Assembly (NCBI RefSeq): GCF_009870125.1
Contig: NC_046683.1
Location: forward strand, 9,052,001-9,116,000
From: Drosophila pseudoobscura
Lineage: Eukaryota > Arthropoda > Insecta > Diptera > Drosophilidae
DNA: 64,000 nt
Direction of reading: 5' to 3'
Part shown: piece by piece, positions 1-11,435 of the stretch
Layout of the letters: the number at the start of each line of letters is the position of its first letter
How positions within the stretch are numbered: position 1 is the stretch's first letter
The notes under the pieces: generated by a model
What the model was told of the DNA's origin: nothing
Seen by the model: only the letters and a program-made list of their open reading frames with translations
Databases searched by the model: none
Program-made: the position numbers and the translations under genes

Positions 1-1254
1 GATCCGAAAAGCTCTCGGTATGCTTTTACCTAAGCTGACAAAAGGGTTTGCTAGCGAGTGTCTAGTAGAGCCCTGCATGAACGGGCGAACGAATCGATTC
101 GTTGGGATTCGGGGACTCGCTTTGAATCGCTCGCCCAACACGGACTGAACGAAGCAACTCAGATCTGAACGAAAGAGAACATAGAGAGAACGAGTAAGCA
201 GTACAGAGCACCCTCGCCTGTAAATATGTATTCTTATGGGTGCCGAGTATGCGACATGTTTGTGCATGCACAATACCCATGTGTGCAATAATGTTGGACA
301 TGCGATGATTTTTCCGACGAATCCCAGCAGAAACATGTTGACGGGGTGATTCGAACGCATTAAAGGGGAACGAGTATAGCTGTGATTCTATGAATACTGT
401 GGATCCAGGAAGAGCTCTTGTGAAAGAATCTAAGCGGTGACAGTCGGCCGAGAAATGCCTGTGTGTGTGAATGGCTAATGGTCTCCTTTTCTTGTTGTTT
501 TCCATCCACTCTTTCGAGCTGTAACTGTACGTAAAATGTGAGCAAAACAAAGTGGTCTAAACAATTTCCCACTTATTCAGTTTTCACGTCCATCAACCAA
601 GCTAAAGGGGCTCCAATGTGAGATTTGTGTGTGTTTGTGGGGCCCCGTGGTCGTTGTCGCATATGAATTATTGAGAATAAATTATTTTAATATGCAAAAC
701 GCAATATCGAACATTTTTCACCCTTTTAGCGACCCTCCTACCCTGTTCCCCTGTGCCCCTGGCCATAATCCAATGGCCCTGTCGTCGTCGTCTCACATTG
801 CGTATACGCAGCGTTGTTGCATATGAATATGAATAAATAAATCAATTAATATACAGTAAAAAGTTCAGCAACAAAAGCAATAACACAACTCATTGACTAA
901 TGAAGAAAGAGTCAGTTGATAGAGAGACGCAGAGGGGGAAAGAGAAAGAGAGAGAGAGAGAGATAAAAGCCACTGCAATACCTTGTACAGAAATCGGAGT
1001 GTAAATGGATATACCCGATACTCGACACCGACACTGGCACCCCACCCGAAAGCCCCAGTATTTCGCCCGAACAATACACAATAACAATAGCGTTTTTGTA
1101 TATATTTATATATATATATATTTTTTTTTTTTTGTAACTTGCCGACGTCGTCACACGAATATTTGTTACCGCGCGCGCGCGCGCGTTTGTTCCTCTATTG
1201 TTAAACAATTACGAGAAATATTTAATTGAATTTTGTATGGGCGACGCACAAAAA

Positions 1255-1560
1255 AACAGAATCAGTGGGGAATCAGGGCAGAAGAAGCGAAGAACTGGTG
1301 GGATTTGTCCAGAGGAAGAAGCAGTGGAAGCGGACAGAAGAAGCAGTGAGATCTGCCAGAGGAAGAATCAGTCGAGGGAGCAAGAACAAGCAGTGGGAGC
1401 TGGTGAGAAAAAAGGGCAGCTAATCTGTATCTGGCAGAGCAACAGAAAGATCGGATAGAAGAAGCAGGTGGAATCTGAACGAATAGAAGAAGCAGTATAT
1501 TCATGGAAGACAAAGCAGTAGCCGGCCTCTGCCAGAGGAACAAGCAGGGATATCAGATAC
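1255..1560. repeat. Degenerate minisatellite, core about AGAAGAAGCAGTG
   Basis: About a dozen imperfect copies of a unit near CAGAGGAAGAAGCAGTGG are interspersed with AGAATC and GGGAGC variants. The copies drift in length and sequence, so this is an old minisatellite. The same word family recurs at 1801-1912 and, inverted, at 8140-8740. Confidence 0.6.
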
Positions 1561-1800
1561 ATACGATACTGTAAATCGTTCTTTATTTTACCTTTCTTAA
1601 GCACTATACGTCTATAAGGACTATACGTCGTACTTACCTGTTGATGATGCTGCTTTTTGGCAGCAGTTCAGGCTGTGTTCAGCAAGCAGTGGTTTGTGCT
1701 AGAGATAAGAGAATCCGTGCAATCAAAGCAGTTCAAGAAGGCAGAACAAACACTGCCGCCGAATAGAAGCAGTGCAGACGCGCAGAAAATTGTGCAGCGG

Positions 1801-1912
1801 AAGCGCCAACAGAGGCAGTGACTGCAGGCAGCACAGTGGCAGTGGCAGTGGCAGTGGAAGCAGCAGAGGCACTGGCAGAAGCAGAGGCAGTGGCAGCAGT
1901 AGCAGCAAGGAG
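1801..1912. repeat. GGCAGT/GCAGAGGCA short tandem repeat
   Basis: Near-perfect GGCAGT hexamers around 1831-1858 grade into GCAGAGGCA and GCAGTAGCAGC. This appears to be the purer core of the degenerate array just upstream. Confidence 0.65.
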
Positions 1913-3329
1913 GGGGCATACATAGGTCAAATCATTCGGCTATCAACCATGAGAGGAGCGGTATTTCGTTGGTACAGCGGGGGCGTCTGAGGTGCGCGGA
2001 TAGGAGATGGCAAATAAAACGAAGAACCACGCCCACGCCCAGGAATGCATTCATCGAGATGTGTGCTACGACGCAACCAGACAGCAAGACACCACAACAG
2101 ACTCTCCCATCCATTCAGAGAGAGAGAGAGAGAGAGTGAGGTTGGGAGAGAGATTCCTATACCCTGTGTTCCACTTTGCAGCCCTTGAGGCATATGGGTT
2201 TCAACTGTTGATGATGCACAAGAAGGCGCTCTATTGATTCCAGAGCATTACTGACGCATTACGAGCGTCGAAGAGAATCCCCGCGAATCGAAAAACAAAA
2301 TACATGTCGTGTCTAATCTTGAATTTCTGCAAATTGTAAGATATAGGGCTTGTTTGAAGGAGTAGCTCATAATAAACCACTAATCATCTTCTAAATAAGG
2401 AAAAACAAGAACCAAAATTTCTTGGACACTCACCAAATACATTAGGCCAAAGAGAGTGCTCATTAAAGAGGGTATACCATGGTCCCAAACGTATATGTTG
2501 TCAAATGTTTGTCCCTACATTAAGATGGAAATTGAGACGAGTTCCGATTGAGTTTGGAGTAGCCGTCGTTCCCTTCGGCACGTGTACTTCAGGGGCACCA
2601 AGTACGAGCTCGCAAGTACATACGCGATTATAAGTACGAGTAAGTATTTATTAACATGGGTACAAACAGATGGATGTACTTCACTGTACAGTACTCGCAC
2701 TCGTATCTTATGCGCATATGTAAGTAGGTATCTAGATAATTGTATAATGGCAACACGTTTTTCTTGAGCCTGGATCCACCGTCAACTTTTTCGCTGCTGC
2801 AGACGTTGTTGCTGCTGTTTTGGGCTTCACGTTGGCGTTGCCCCTGCCGCTGTCGCTGCCGCTGCCTTGTCCGTGTCCCAAACATAAGTTGACCTTCAAT
2901 ATGGAATACTCGCACTTGTGTGCTTATGCGCGGGTACTTTGAGTACTTACACACAACTGTACCGCTCTATAACGCATTATCCTTCCACGTGCACTCATTC
3001 GTTTTTGTTTGTGCATTTATAACTCGACTGACTGATTGATTGATTGATGGGTGGCGAAAATGTCGACACCCCAAAAGCAGAGCAGCAGAAGAGCAAAATC
3101 CATAACAAAATTTCCACAATGCGTGTGGCATATGCATGAGCGCGCACAGTGGCATGTGTGCTCCTCTTCCACCTCCTCCTCTGGATGCGATGCGGTGTAT
3201 CTTGTGCAACAAAATGTCCACCGCATCTTTTGTCGACGGTTTTCCATGCTGCCCAATTAGTTATCGATACGAAACCGCATGTCAGGTCATCTCTTTCTTT
3301 ATTTAGTTAATCATTCGTGAATATTTCTC

Positions 3330-3475
3330 CTACCGATGGGTGATGCTGCATGTCGCGTGATTTGGTTTTCTTTCTCTACTTAATGTTTCCTTAATGATAC
3401 ATCAAATGATCTTTGATTGATCTGGAATAAGTTCTGTTATTCCACCGATAGGTGATGCTGCAAGTCGCTTCATTC
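3330..3475. repeat. Diverged 110-bp direct duplication
   Basis: The word ACCGATGGGTGATGCTGCA at 3333 recurs as ACCGATAGGTGATGCTGCA at 3443, followed in both by A/T-GTCGC and a T-rich stretch. The spacing is 110 bp. It appears to be a small old tandem duplication; no coding potential is seen. Confidence 0.45.
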
Positions 3476-4424
3476 GGTGCATTCGTATTTCATTTGCATG
3501 AACAATTTCTATAAATATTTGTTCATTTATTTAATGCGAATTCCATTTAAAAATCACTCAACCAACTGCGACAGCTGTGGCATTTGGGGGCTTAAGGTTT
3601 TTTCTAAATTTTTCACCTGAAACGAAGGACCGGCTATGGCAATGCGAAAGGCTTTTCGAGTTATACAGAAATTCCTTCTCGTTGCAGTGGGTTCTCTTCC
3701 CCTTGCAGCCCACTGTGCATTATTACAAATTTAAATACTTGTTTTTGCATTGACCATTACGTATACGTAGTATACTCGAGTATTGGGTATTCTACCCCCT
3801 AGCCACACCTTGTGCCACTCCACACTCCACACTGCACTGCACTGCACTACATCCACATTCCATTCTCTCTCGCTCTGCATCAATTCCACACTGGCACTGG
3901 CACTGGGCAAATAAATAAACAAAGTTATTGGGGGTGGAGAGGAGTACTGGGTCGCCCAGTATTTGGCCAGTCAGTCGGTGGACACTGATAGCGATTCCCG
4001 AACGAGCAGTAGATGTCGCCTGCTGCATATCGCCGGCTCTCGCCCATCCTTCTGTTGTGCAAAAACCCATTCTGTGGGCAGTTGTCACACTCCTCTTTCT
4101 TTCACTCTTAATATTTATTTATCTTTTTATTGGTTATAAAATATTAAAAAAAAAAATAAACCCACAAAGAAAGAACGAAATCAAGAAGAAGAAAAAACGA
4201 AAGATGAGTGGCAAAGAAAAGCGAGCATCGGTCGGGTGGCCTAGGGATGGGGCACTGGATAGGTGGGACAGTAATGGGCGAGCACGCGCCTCAGAGGAAA
4301 CCACATAGTTAACATTTATCTAAAATGAAGGTAAATCTATTATTTGGTAACCGAAAAATTCTTGTAAACTAATTATTTTCTGGAACCAGATCATTCAGGG
4401 AAAAATCATCTGGGACATCTATCT

Positions 4425-4640
4425 AGTAACGAGTAACGAGTACATATATTAATAAGAGCATCCATGAACTAGTACCTAATATATCAACGAGTGCATCTTT
4501 CAATGAGTAAATCTATCAACGACCACATCTATCTAAGAACGAGTATATCTTTCCATCTATCAACGAGCCCATACCTCGAGTATATATCAACGAGTACATA
4601 CAACGAGTATCTATCAACGAGTATACATACATACTTTCTC
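4425..4640. repeat. Degenerate minisatellite, core ATCTATCAACGAGTA
   Basis: About fourteen imperfect copies of (T)ATCAACGAGTA(CA/T)AT are spaced 12-25 bp apart, with variants such as AACGAGTACATA and AACGAGTGCATC. The array lies in AT-rich non-coding sequence. Confidence 0.65.
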
Positions 4641-6582
4641 TCTATGGCTCTATATCTTTCATAAGGATGATCGGTTAACATTTTTTACCCATCAAAATTG
4701 TGAAAAAATCATTTTCAGATAACTATCATGCATTCATATATATATATTTTATTGATTGCCAAAACTTTTGTGCGTGTGTGTGTGTGCTCATCCTCATCTG
4801 TTGAATAGCTTTCGAGTGGCTTTAAGTAGATCAAATTTACGTGTGAGGGGATGAATGGCTTGGAATGGGAACCGTATGAACTACGACGAGTACGAGTATG
4901 AGGACGATGAGATTATATGCGCAAATGTTATATGAGAAGTCCGAGTGTGGGCGTCGTGCGTTGTGGCGCCGGTTCGCCGGTTCTCGTGCTGGTTCGGGTT
5001 CCGCGATGATGATAACCCGACCCGAGTGCCCATCTCTAGCCGGTGGGTTGCCCGTACGTACGCCCGTTGTGCTGCGCTGCCCACTCAATGGGTCTCTTTC
5101 AATTGCCGGAGCTCTGAGCCTCTGCCTGCGCTGCGCCACGCCATGCCATGCCACTCTGCTCTGCTTACACCTCCGCCACCGCCTCTGCCAGTCTCTACCA
5201 TTGGCAGTGGCAGTGTCTCCTCTGCTCGGGTTCGTTTATCCGCTGCTGCTGCTTTTGCTTCTGCGTCGGCTCGCAGTCCTCAGTCGCGCCGTCTCTCTGC
5301 CGCTTAATATGAATTTCATACATGCACACACAAAGCCAATTTCTGTTTATTTTTTTCTCGTATTTTTTTTTTGTATTTTTGTATTTATTATTATTATTTT
5401 TTTTTTTTTTTTGATTTTAGTTTAGCTGCATGGACTCTGCGCTGTACTTTAGTTTAGTCGACAACGGCAAGCGGAGCGCGCAGATTTCATATTTTTGTGA
5501 TTCGCGGCAAGCAAAATATTTGTTACACTTCCAGACTTTCTTTTTTGTTTTTTGTTCTTGTATTTTGCCAACTATTTTGTATTCTCTTGATTGGGTCGGA
5601 TTGGGGGATCTCTTGTGAGTTTATTTTGCGCTTATATTTGTTGTTCCATCCATCTGTTTGTTTATAGATTTCCTCTCGTACTCTTTGATTTATTATGCTA
5701 TGCAAATACCGTGGTGATTGCCTTTTGTTTGTTGAAGTGATAAAAGAAAAAAGTGTGATCAAAGGGGAAACAGCAAAAACCCACAGGAAACCATCAGCTT
5801 CAGAGACCTTGAAATATACATACACTAGACATCAGATACAGATCAAAAGCTCAAGTGTCTTCCAAAAAAATCAACACTATCCATATAGGACACACGCTTG
5901 GAATTCCTAACGACTGAATGGATAGTAGACCCAAAGAAACTAAAAATGAATCCTGAACATCAATCAGATCCATAATAGTGATCCTCCAGATGATCTTCAG
6001 TCATTATTATTGCTCCTGTTGTGCTCCAGATCATTTCAGAATAACTAAATATTTGAACTTTTCGTAAAAAACAAACGTCCAAATCCATCCGTCCATTGAT
6101 TCAGTCAGTAGAGTCCATAGCGAAGTGTCCTACGGATACGTAGAGGGTCTACAATGTCTACCGAACAAAAGAGCTTGTCCTCGAAAAGAAGGTTAGAATC
6201 AAATGATTAAACTCAGTTCCAACGATCATCATTCTCAGTGGGGGATCGATCATACACGTATTCTCTATTGCTGTATGGGGGCGGAGAGGCGTAATCAAGT
6301 GATCATCTTTTGTGCTAGATCTTTTACACTCAGCTTTTACCGATCGATACTTTGGGAGAGCCTCACAGCTGATTTTTGTTATGGCGGGAGAGAGTATCAA
6401 GTGATCCCTCTCTCACTCTCATCGTTTGCATCATTCGGCGGATCGAGAGAGTGAGAATGAAACCATCTAGTGATCAATGTCAGCTTTTAGCCATCTTTCA
6501 ATGCTTTGGTGGGAGATTGATCAGCTGATCATTGATCTTGCTCTCTCCTTTCATAGAGAAGAGTTTCGCGGTACAGACAGGG

Positions 6583-6592
6583 GGTCACACTA
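6583..6592 (+). promoter_or_regulatory. Motif 1-like element (GGTCACACTA)
   Basis: This matches the fly core-promoter motif 1 consensus except for the first pyrimidine. It could mark a plus-strand transcription start for an upstream RhoGAP19D exon, but no DRE or motif 6 partner is close by, so it may be chance. Confidence 0.25.
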
Positions 6593-6645
6593 GCTGGGAT
6601 TCGTTTGAGTTTCCCTTTCAAAAGGAAGAGCCGGAGAGAGAGGGA

Positions 6646-6662
6646 GGGGGGGGGGGGGGGGG
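6646..6662. repeat. Poly-G tract (17 G)
   Basis: An uninterrupted run of 17 G preceded by GAGAGAGAGGGA. It is a G-quadruplex-prone or sequencing-error-prone homopolymer. Confidence 0.9.
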
Positions 6663-7058
6663 AGAACAATGGGCCAATTGAGGAATTGCTGGCACTGCAG
6701 CGCTGCTTCTGCTGCTGCTGACGCAGACGTCGCAGTTTCAATAGCAGCGGCAGCGAAATCGATATCAAAATCATTCACACCGAGTATCTGATTGTGTTGG
6801 AAGGGCGGTTGGGGTTGGGGCCATGCCATGTGTGTGTGTGTGTGCTATTGACAGGTTCCCCCCCCCCCACCACCCACCTTTGCGCCCTTTTGTTGCTTAT
6901 CAAATGTGTCAACAATTTTTTTATTTATGACTTGTTAATTGCAAAGAGTCGCAAGAGAGTCCGCAATCGTTGGCAAAACGCAAATCAGACAATAACCGAT
7001 GACAAAAGCAACAACAATGAGCGCAAGAGGCCCAACAATGGATAGGTTCAGTGTGCAA

Positions 7059-7281
7059 CACAGAGAGAGAGAGGGAGAGGGAGAGATACAACAATCGGAC
7101 AATAAAGCGCGAAATTCCACACACACACACAGCCACACAGAGAGGGAGAGTGAGAGAGAGCGGGATGTGTGTGTGTGTGTGTGTACGATACAGATACAGC
7201 TCATTCGCGCCGCTTGCCGCTGCCTTTCATCGATAAGACAACAACAATAGAGAGCGAGAGAGAGTGTGTGTGTGTGTGTGT
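7059..7281. repeat. Cluster of GA, CA and TG microsatellites
   Basis: GA-rich repeats at 7060-7086, (CA)n around 7118-7135, GA-rich again to 7160, (TG)n at 7166-7183 and (TG)n at 7264-7280. Purine/pyrimidine alternation is the only structure seen. Confidence 0.8.
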
Positions 7282-8139
7282 TGGAGAGCGGAAGAAAGGA
7301 AGGAAGGAGAATGCTAGAATGTTAGAATCTGCAAAAGGAAGCGAGGTGTGGGTGTGGGTGTGGTTGAGGTCGGAATCAAATCGAAGCGAATTGAATTGAA
7401 TTGTACATATAAGAGTCACACTTGTGTCAATGCTTCGGTGGATCATACGGATACGCATTCGCACAGTCGTGGTCACACGAATAGGTCCCATAGGGTCAAT
7501 CCGTTTATATTGTTTGTACCACATCAAAATTTATTCAACTTTCCATTCCCTTAAGTCATATAAACATATCTATCTTGAGTCTCAATTTTGTTGCGAAATT
7601 CGTTTGTCTGTCTTCAAAGCTCGTATTGAATCCCACAATTTGTTGACGATAGCTCAAATTCATCTGGAATCAGACTGGAATGATGCCTAGATGGAATTGT
7701 TTGCGAATCGTTGAGTCGCTTGAGTATTTTGTGAGAGATCTTTGTTTATATTTGCATGCAGCATATCATCAAAATATTTCGTTTCGATAACAGTTTCTGA
7801 TTTCAAAGTGGGACAAAAGGCAGATCCTCTCTCGCTGGAATGCTTTTGCCTGCTTGCCAGTCCACAAATATCCAATTAATCTTGAAATATATATTCTGTG
7901 AGTCCCACACAGAAACCAAAACGAACATCTAGCTTAATTTGGTCTTAATCGGTGTGCTATTTATGTGCCCTTTGGTGTGCGCCTGTGGGGGTGTAGTGGA
8001 GCATGTGCATAGATTATAATTTTAAGCATGCACACGCACCAACACTCACACACTAGCACGCACACACGCATACGCATTGACTGGGTTGGAGGGAGAAAAA
8101 GCGCGCGCGCCCTGATCCAATGAATTTACCGTTGGAACC

Positions 8140-8740
8140 GAGTACCTGCTGCTGCTGGTGCTGCTTTTGCTGTCGCTGCTTGCATTCGCTGCCAGCAGCT
8201 ACTTCTATTCCTGCATTGCTTCTCTGCCTGCGCTACCTGTGCTGGCACCGGTGGCTCTATTCCACTCTCACCCCACTGCCTACTCATATTTCATGGCACT
8301 GATTCTCTCTGGCCGCTGCCTTCGGTTATTCTGCCAGTGATTCTCTACCGGCATCTGCCAGCGACTGGCTGCCTCTGCACTTCTGCCCTTTACTCTATCT
8401 CTCTCTCTCTCACTGTGCACTTCTCCCACTCTACCTTTCTGTCGGCAATCGTTGCTTCCCTCTCTGCCGGTCCTCTGCCCTGATCCACTTTATGCTTGCA
8501 TTCCGCTGCCGCTGCTGCTGCTGCTTTACTTCTGCCGCTGCTGCTGTTCGGTCGCTGCTTATGTGCTCCTGCTGCCGCTGCCTCTCTGCCTGCTGATATA
8601 GGTGGCTCTGCCGCTGTCTCCCTGCCTGCCTGCCTGCCTGCTGCTGTTGGTGGCTCTGCCGCTTCCTACTGGTATTCTGTCACTGCCTCTGCTGCTGTCA
8701 CTTCCCTTTGCCGCTGCCGCTGCCCCTGCCCTGAAAGCTA
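8140..8740. repeat. Long CTGCC/GCTGCTG degenerate minisatellite
   Basis: Six hundred bases are dominated by CTGCC, GCTGCTG, CCGCTGC and CTGATTCTCT words. Read on the minus strand they give GGCAGCGGCAG and AGAGAATCAGTGCC, the same vocabulary as the 1255-1912 arrays in opposite orientation. The open frames are Leu/Ala/Cys-rich low-complexity strings without domains. Confidence 0.55.
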
Positions 8741-9028
8741 GGCAATGGAAATTTATGCAGTGGGGACAGAGATGGCGCTATTCTATTATTTTGCGACTTG
8801 AAATATCATCCAAATATGGGAGAAATAGGGGAGATAGCAGCAGCACCACCACCATCACCACCACCACCAACAGAGAGAGAGAGAGTGAGAGTGAGAGGGA
8901 GACGCAGAGATAATTCTATTCATTACCTTTTGACCTTGACCGTCATCGGTAGTCTGTCGTCCTTCCTCCATTGGCTTTTCAGTGTGGGAAAGGCTTTTAG
9001 AAGCGAAATTGAATTAAATATCCTTCCT

Positions 9029-9033
<5 letters not shown>

Positions 9034-9060
<27 letters not shown>

Positions 9061-9144
9061 AGCGCGTAAGACGACCTGCAAACTATTTATAGAACTTTGA
9101 ACTTTCATTTCGCAATCTCTGATGTGCGGTATAGTCCTCAGGTA

Positions 9145-9181
<37 letters not shown>

Positions 9182-9318
9182 ACGTTGAGAAGAGACGTGG
9201 GTGCCTGTGGAATAGTTAAACTAATTTGCCATTTTCCAGTGCATAACCGCACGCAAATGTTTCTATGCTCTCAATCTGCCTTTGTTTCGCCTCCTCTCTC
9301 TCTCTCTCTCTCTCTCTC
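9034..9318. repeat. Three microsatellites: (CA)14, (GA)15, (CT)12
   Basis: (CA)n at 9034-9061, (GA)n at 9149-9179 and (CT)n at 9294-9318. GA/CT runs of this length are potential GAGA-factor sites in flies; no gene start is evident beside them. Confidence 0.85.
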
Positions 9319-9853
9319 GTTCCCTTTTCCCCCGTGTGTCCTGCCACACTGCTGGCATCCTTGTGCCGCTTGAAATTGAATTATTTTTGCTGCTTCTGGC
9401 AAAATCTAATTTCTTTGGCTTTTTGCACAGTTTATTAGGGGCCAGGACCCACTGTAAGTGTAGGCGAGGGAGAGGCCCGAGGCCCGAGGCCCGTGGGGGG
9501 TGCGGCGTGCGAGTGCACTGCAGGTCCGTGAGTCCTGGTCATGGTCATTAGCTCGGACACGAGCCGGAATAGGAAAAGCGTGTAATACCTGGGCAGAGCG
9601 GCAGCTAGGTCCCTTGTGGGATGTGCATCCCCATCATTCCCCTGGGGCGTCGGGTTCGCCAGTCCCTTGGGTCTCCTGTCTCCTGTCGCCTGTCGCGTCT
9701 GTCAGGGTCATGGCCAACAAAGTTGCATGTTGTCCAAAAATTAGTCCAGTTAGGGGTGTGGAGGGGAGGGTAGGGAAAGGCACAGAAAACCCCCTCCTGC
9801 AAAGGCAAACAATGCTTCCTCGAATGTTTACATCCTTAATTCCTGGAACTGGA

Positions 9854-9883
9854 ATATCGATAAATATCGATATCGATCGATAA
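9854..9883. promoter_or_regulatory. Cluster of overlapping TATCGATA (DRE/BEAF-type) sites
   Basis: Three to four overlapping TATCGATA/TCGATCGATA words are packed into 30 bp. DREF and BEAF-32 recognise such CGATA clusters at housekeeping promoters and domain boundaries. There is no coding start next to it, so a boundary or distal promoter role is inference. Confidence 0.45.
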
Positions 9884-10149
9884 CAAACTTCCATGTGATT
9901 CGGTACATTTTTCGTATTTTTTTATTACCATTTTTTCCTTGGATTCATAATAAAACTACTTCCACAATATCTCCCTAACAAAGATAATATCTCCCTAAAA
10001 AAGTAGACCAATATGGGTTAAAGGTATATTTATTTAGGTTTTATTAAACCTATCCGTAAGATCTTTAAAAAGGAGTCACATTGAATCAATGCCTCAGGAG
10101 TCCATAAGAACCAGAGACAAGGAGGAAAATTGTTGCACATTTGCATAGT

Positions 10150-10182
10150 CCATCCATCCATCCATCCATCCATCCATCCATA
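10150..10182. repeat. (CCAT)8 microsatellite
   Basis: Eight uninterrupted CCAT tetramers. Confidence 0.9.
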
Positions 10183-11223
10183 CAACCATCAACCATGGGT
10201 GTACCCTGCCTACTCTCCTCAAAGTTCTGGCATAAGTAAAACTTCTTAAGCGAGGGGCGGCACGGGTCTTATCGAAGGAAAGCAGAACTTTTAAACCAGA
10301 AGCAGACACAGAAGCAGCAGTTTGTGGTTTGGTGTGGTGGTGCCTGTCGCGAAACTAAAACTAAAAGGTTTTCACAAATGTTTTCACCAATTACGTACCG
10401 CCGCCTGGTATTGGTATTCGCTTCGAGTTTGGGATGCATGCCACAAGCCAGCACCGGCACCTGTTTTTTTCTGGGTGCACCAGAAGCACCAACAGAGCGA
10501 AATCTGTTGCATTCTGCCGCGGGAATAAGCCCTTGAGGCGTTCTACATGCCCCATCGGTCGAGCAGTTGCATCAGTCCCCGTCGAGGTGTCCGAACGGAA
10601 GCCAATCAAAATCGAATTAATGTGCAAATGCACAATACTCGTTGTTGTGCATAGAAAAGTGGATAAACAAAAAATATATAAATTTATTAATAAGGGGGCG
10701 TGGCAATTGGTGATGGCCTTAAAGTGTGTGTGAATGAAAACGGAATTCGAAAATTTGGCAATCAGCAGAAGAGAGCGTGACCAGCATGCACGATCGATGG
10801 ATCGATCGATCGTTCGGAGGGTATTGCGCATGCGTCCATCGTATGACGACAGCCCGCCCTCTGCCGAACCCCCCTTTGGCATGGCACGTGCCACAGCAGA
10901 GACATTTGATGGAGGGGGGGAACACTCTATTTGGTTGACTGCCAATTTGGATCTCCTGTCGCGGATCGTTGATCGTTGATCGCTGATTCAATTGACAAAT
11001 ATTTGCCATGAAACTAAGGCGGCTAAGGCTTCGAAAACCAACCAGACTCTGAGGGAGATACGATACTGGAACCTACTGCAGGTGGTAGCAGTGCCTGGGG
11101 GCTTTCTTCAAGCTTTACGCCTTTGGGTCGTCACCAAAATGCCCCGAAGAGTTATCCCCTAGATATAGATAGTTGGACGGTTAGATAGTTGTAAGCACTA
11201 AATATGTTTGTTTTGGTTTTTAG

Positions 11224-11302
11224 TGGCCGGATATGTGCTGAATGCTGTGCTGCACTGCTTTGGACAGAGTGGCATCTATAGATTGCCCGATCCCATGCGG
11301 AG
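11224..11302 (+). other. Possible extra RhoGAP19D exon
   Basis: A strong pyrimidine-tract acceptor (TTTGGTTTTTAG, ending at 11223) is followed by 79 nt that are open in the frame needed to join the exon at 11436. It begins in phase 1 and ends at AG|GTGATT in phase 2. The conceptual peptide is 26 residues and has no domain I recognise. Phase agreement and the acceptor favour an exon; the weak donor and missing similarity argue against. Confidence 0.3.
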
Positions 11303-11435
11303 GTGATTGTGAATCCCACAGATAGACACACGAACACATCCTATTGCTTTTGAACCATTATCCTGAATATCCTGCATATGTTTCTGACCAAAGACTTACT
11401 CATTCTCTCCCTCCGTTTTCTCTTGTGTGTTTCAG

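Larger units (their letters stand above)
1..11223. other. Non-coding region upstream of (or early introns of) RhoGAP19D
   Basis: I see no protein-coding gene here. The open frames present are short, of low complexity (runs of Leu-Ser from CT repeats, Thr-His from CA repeats) and lack recognisable domains. The first RhoGAP19D exon I am sure of begins at 11436 in phase 2, so upstream coding exons must exist. Family members of the ARHGAP21/23 type carry an N-terminal PDZ domain, and I could not find a PDZ-like exon here, so it is probably left of the window. The stretch holds microsatellites, minisatellites and isolated promoter-like motifs listed separately. Part of it is therefore likely intron or enhancer sequence of RhoGAP19D. 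Confidence 0.6.

Noticed and set aside
1..200. GAACGAA/TTCGTT words considered as a transposon end
   Set aside because: There is some inverted symmetry (GAACGAATCGATTCGTTGG) but no terminal repeat partner, target-site duplication or transposase frame within the window.
62..550. 162-codon open frame on the minus strand
   Set aside because: No recognisable domain, rich in His/Ser/Arg from repeated GAACGA words; probably chance.
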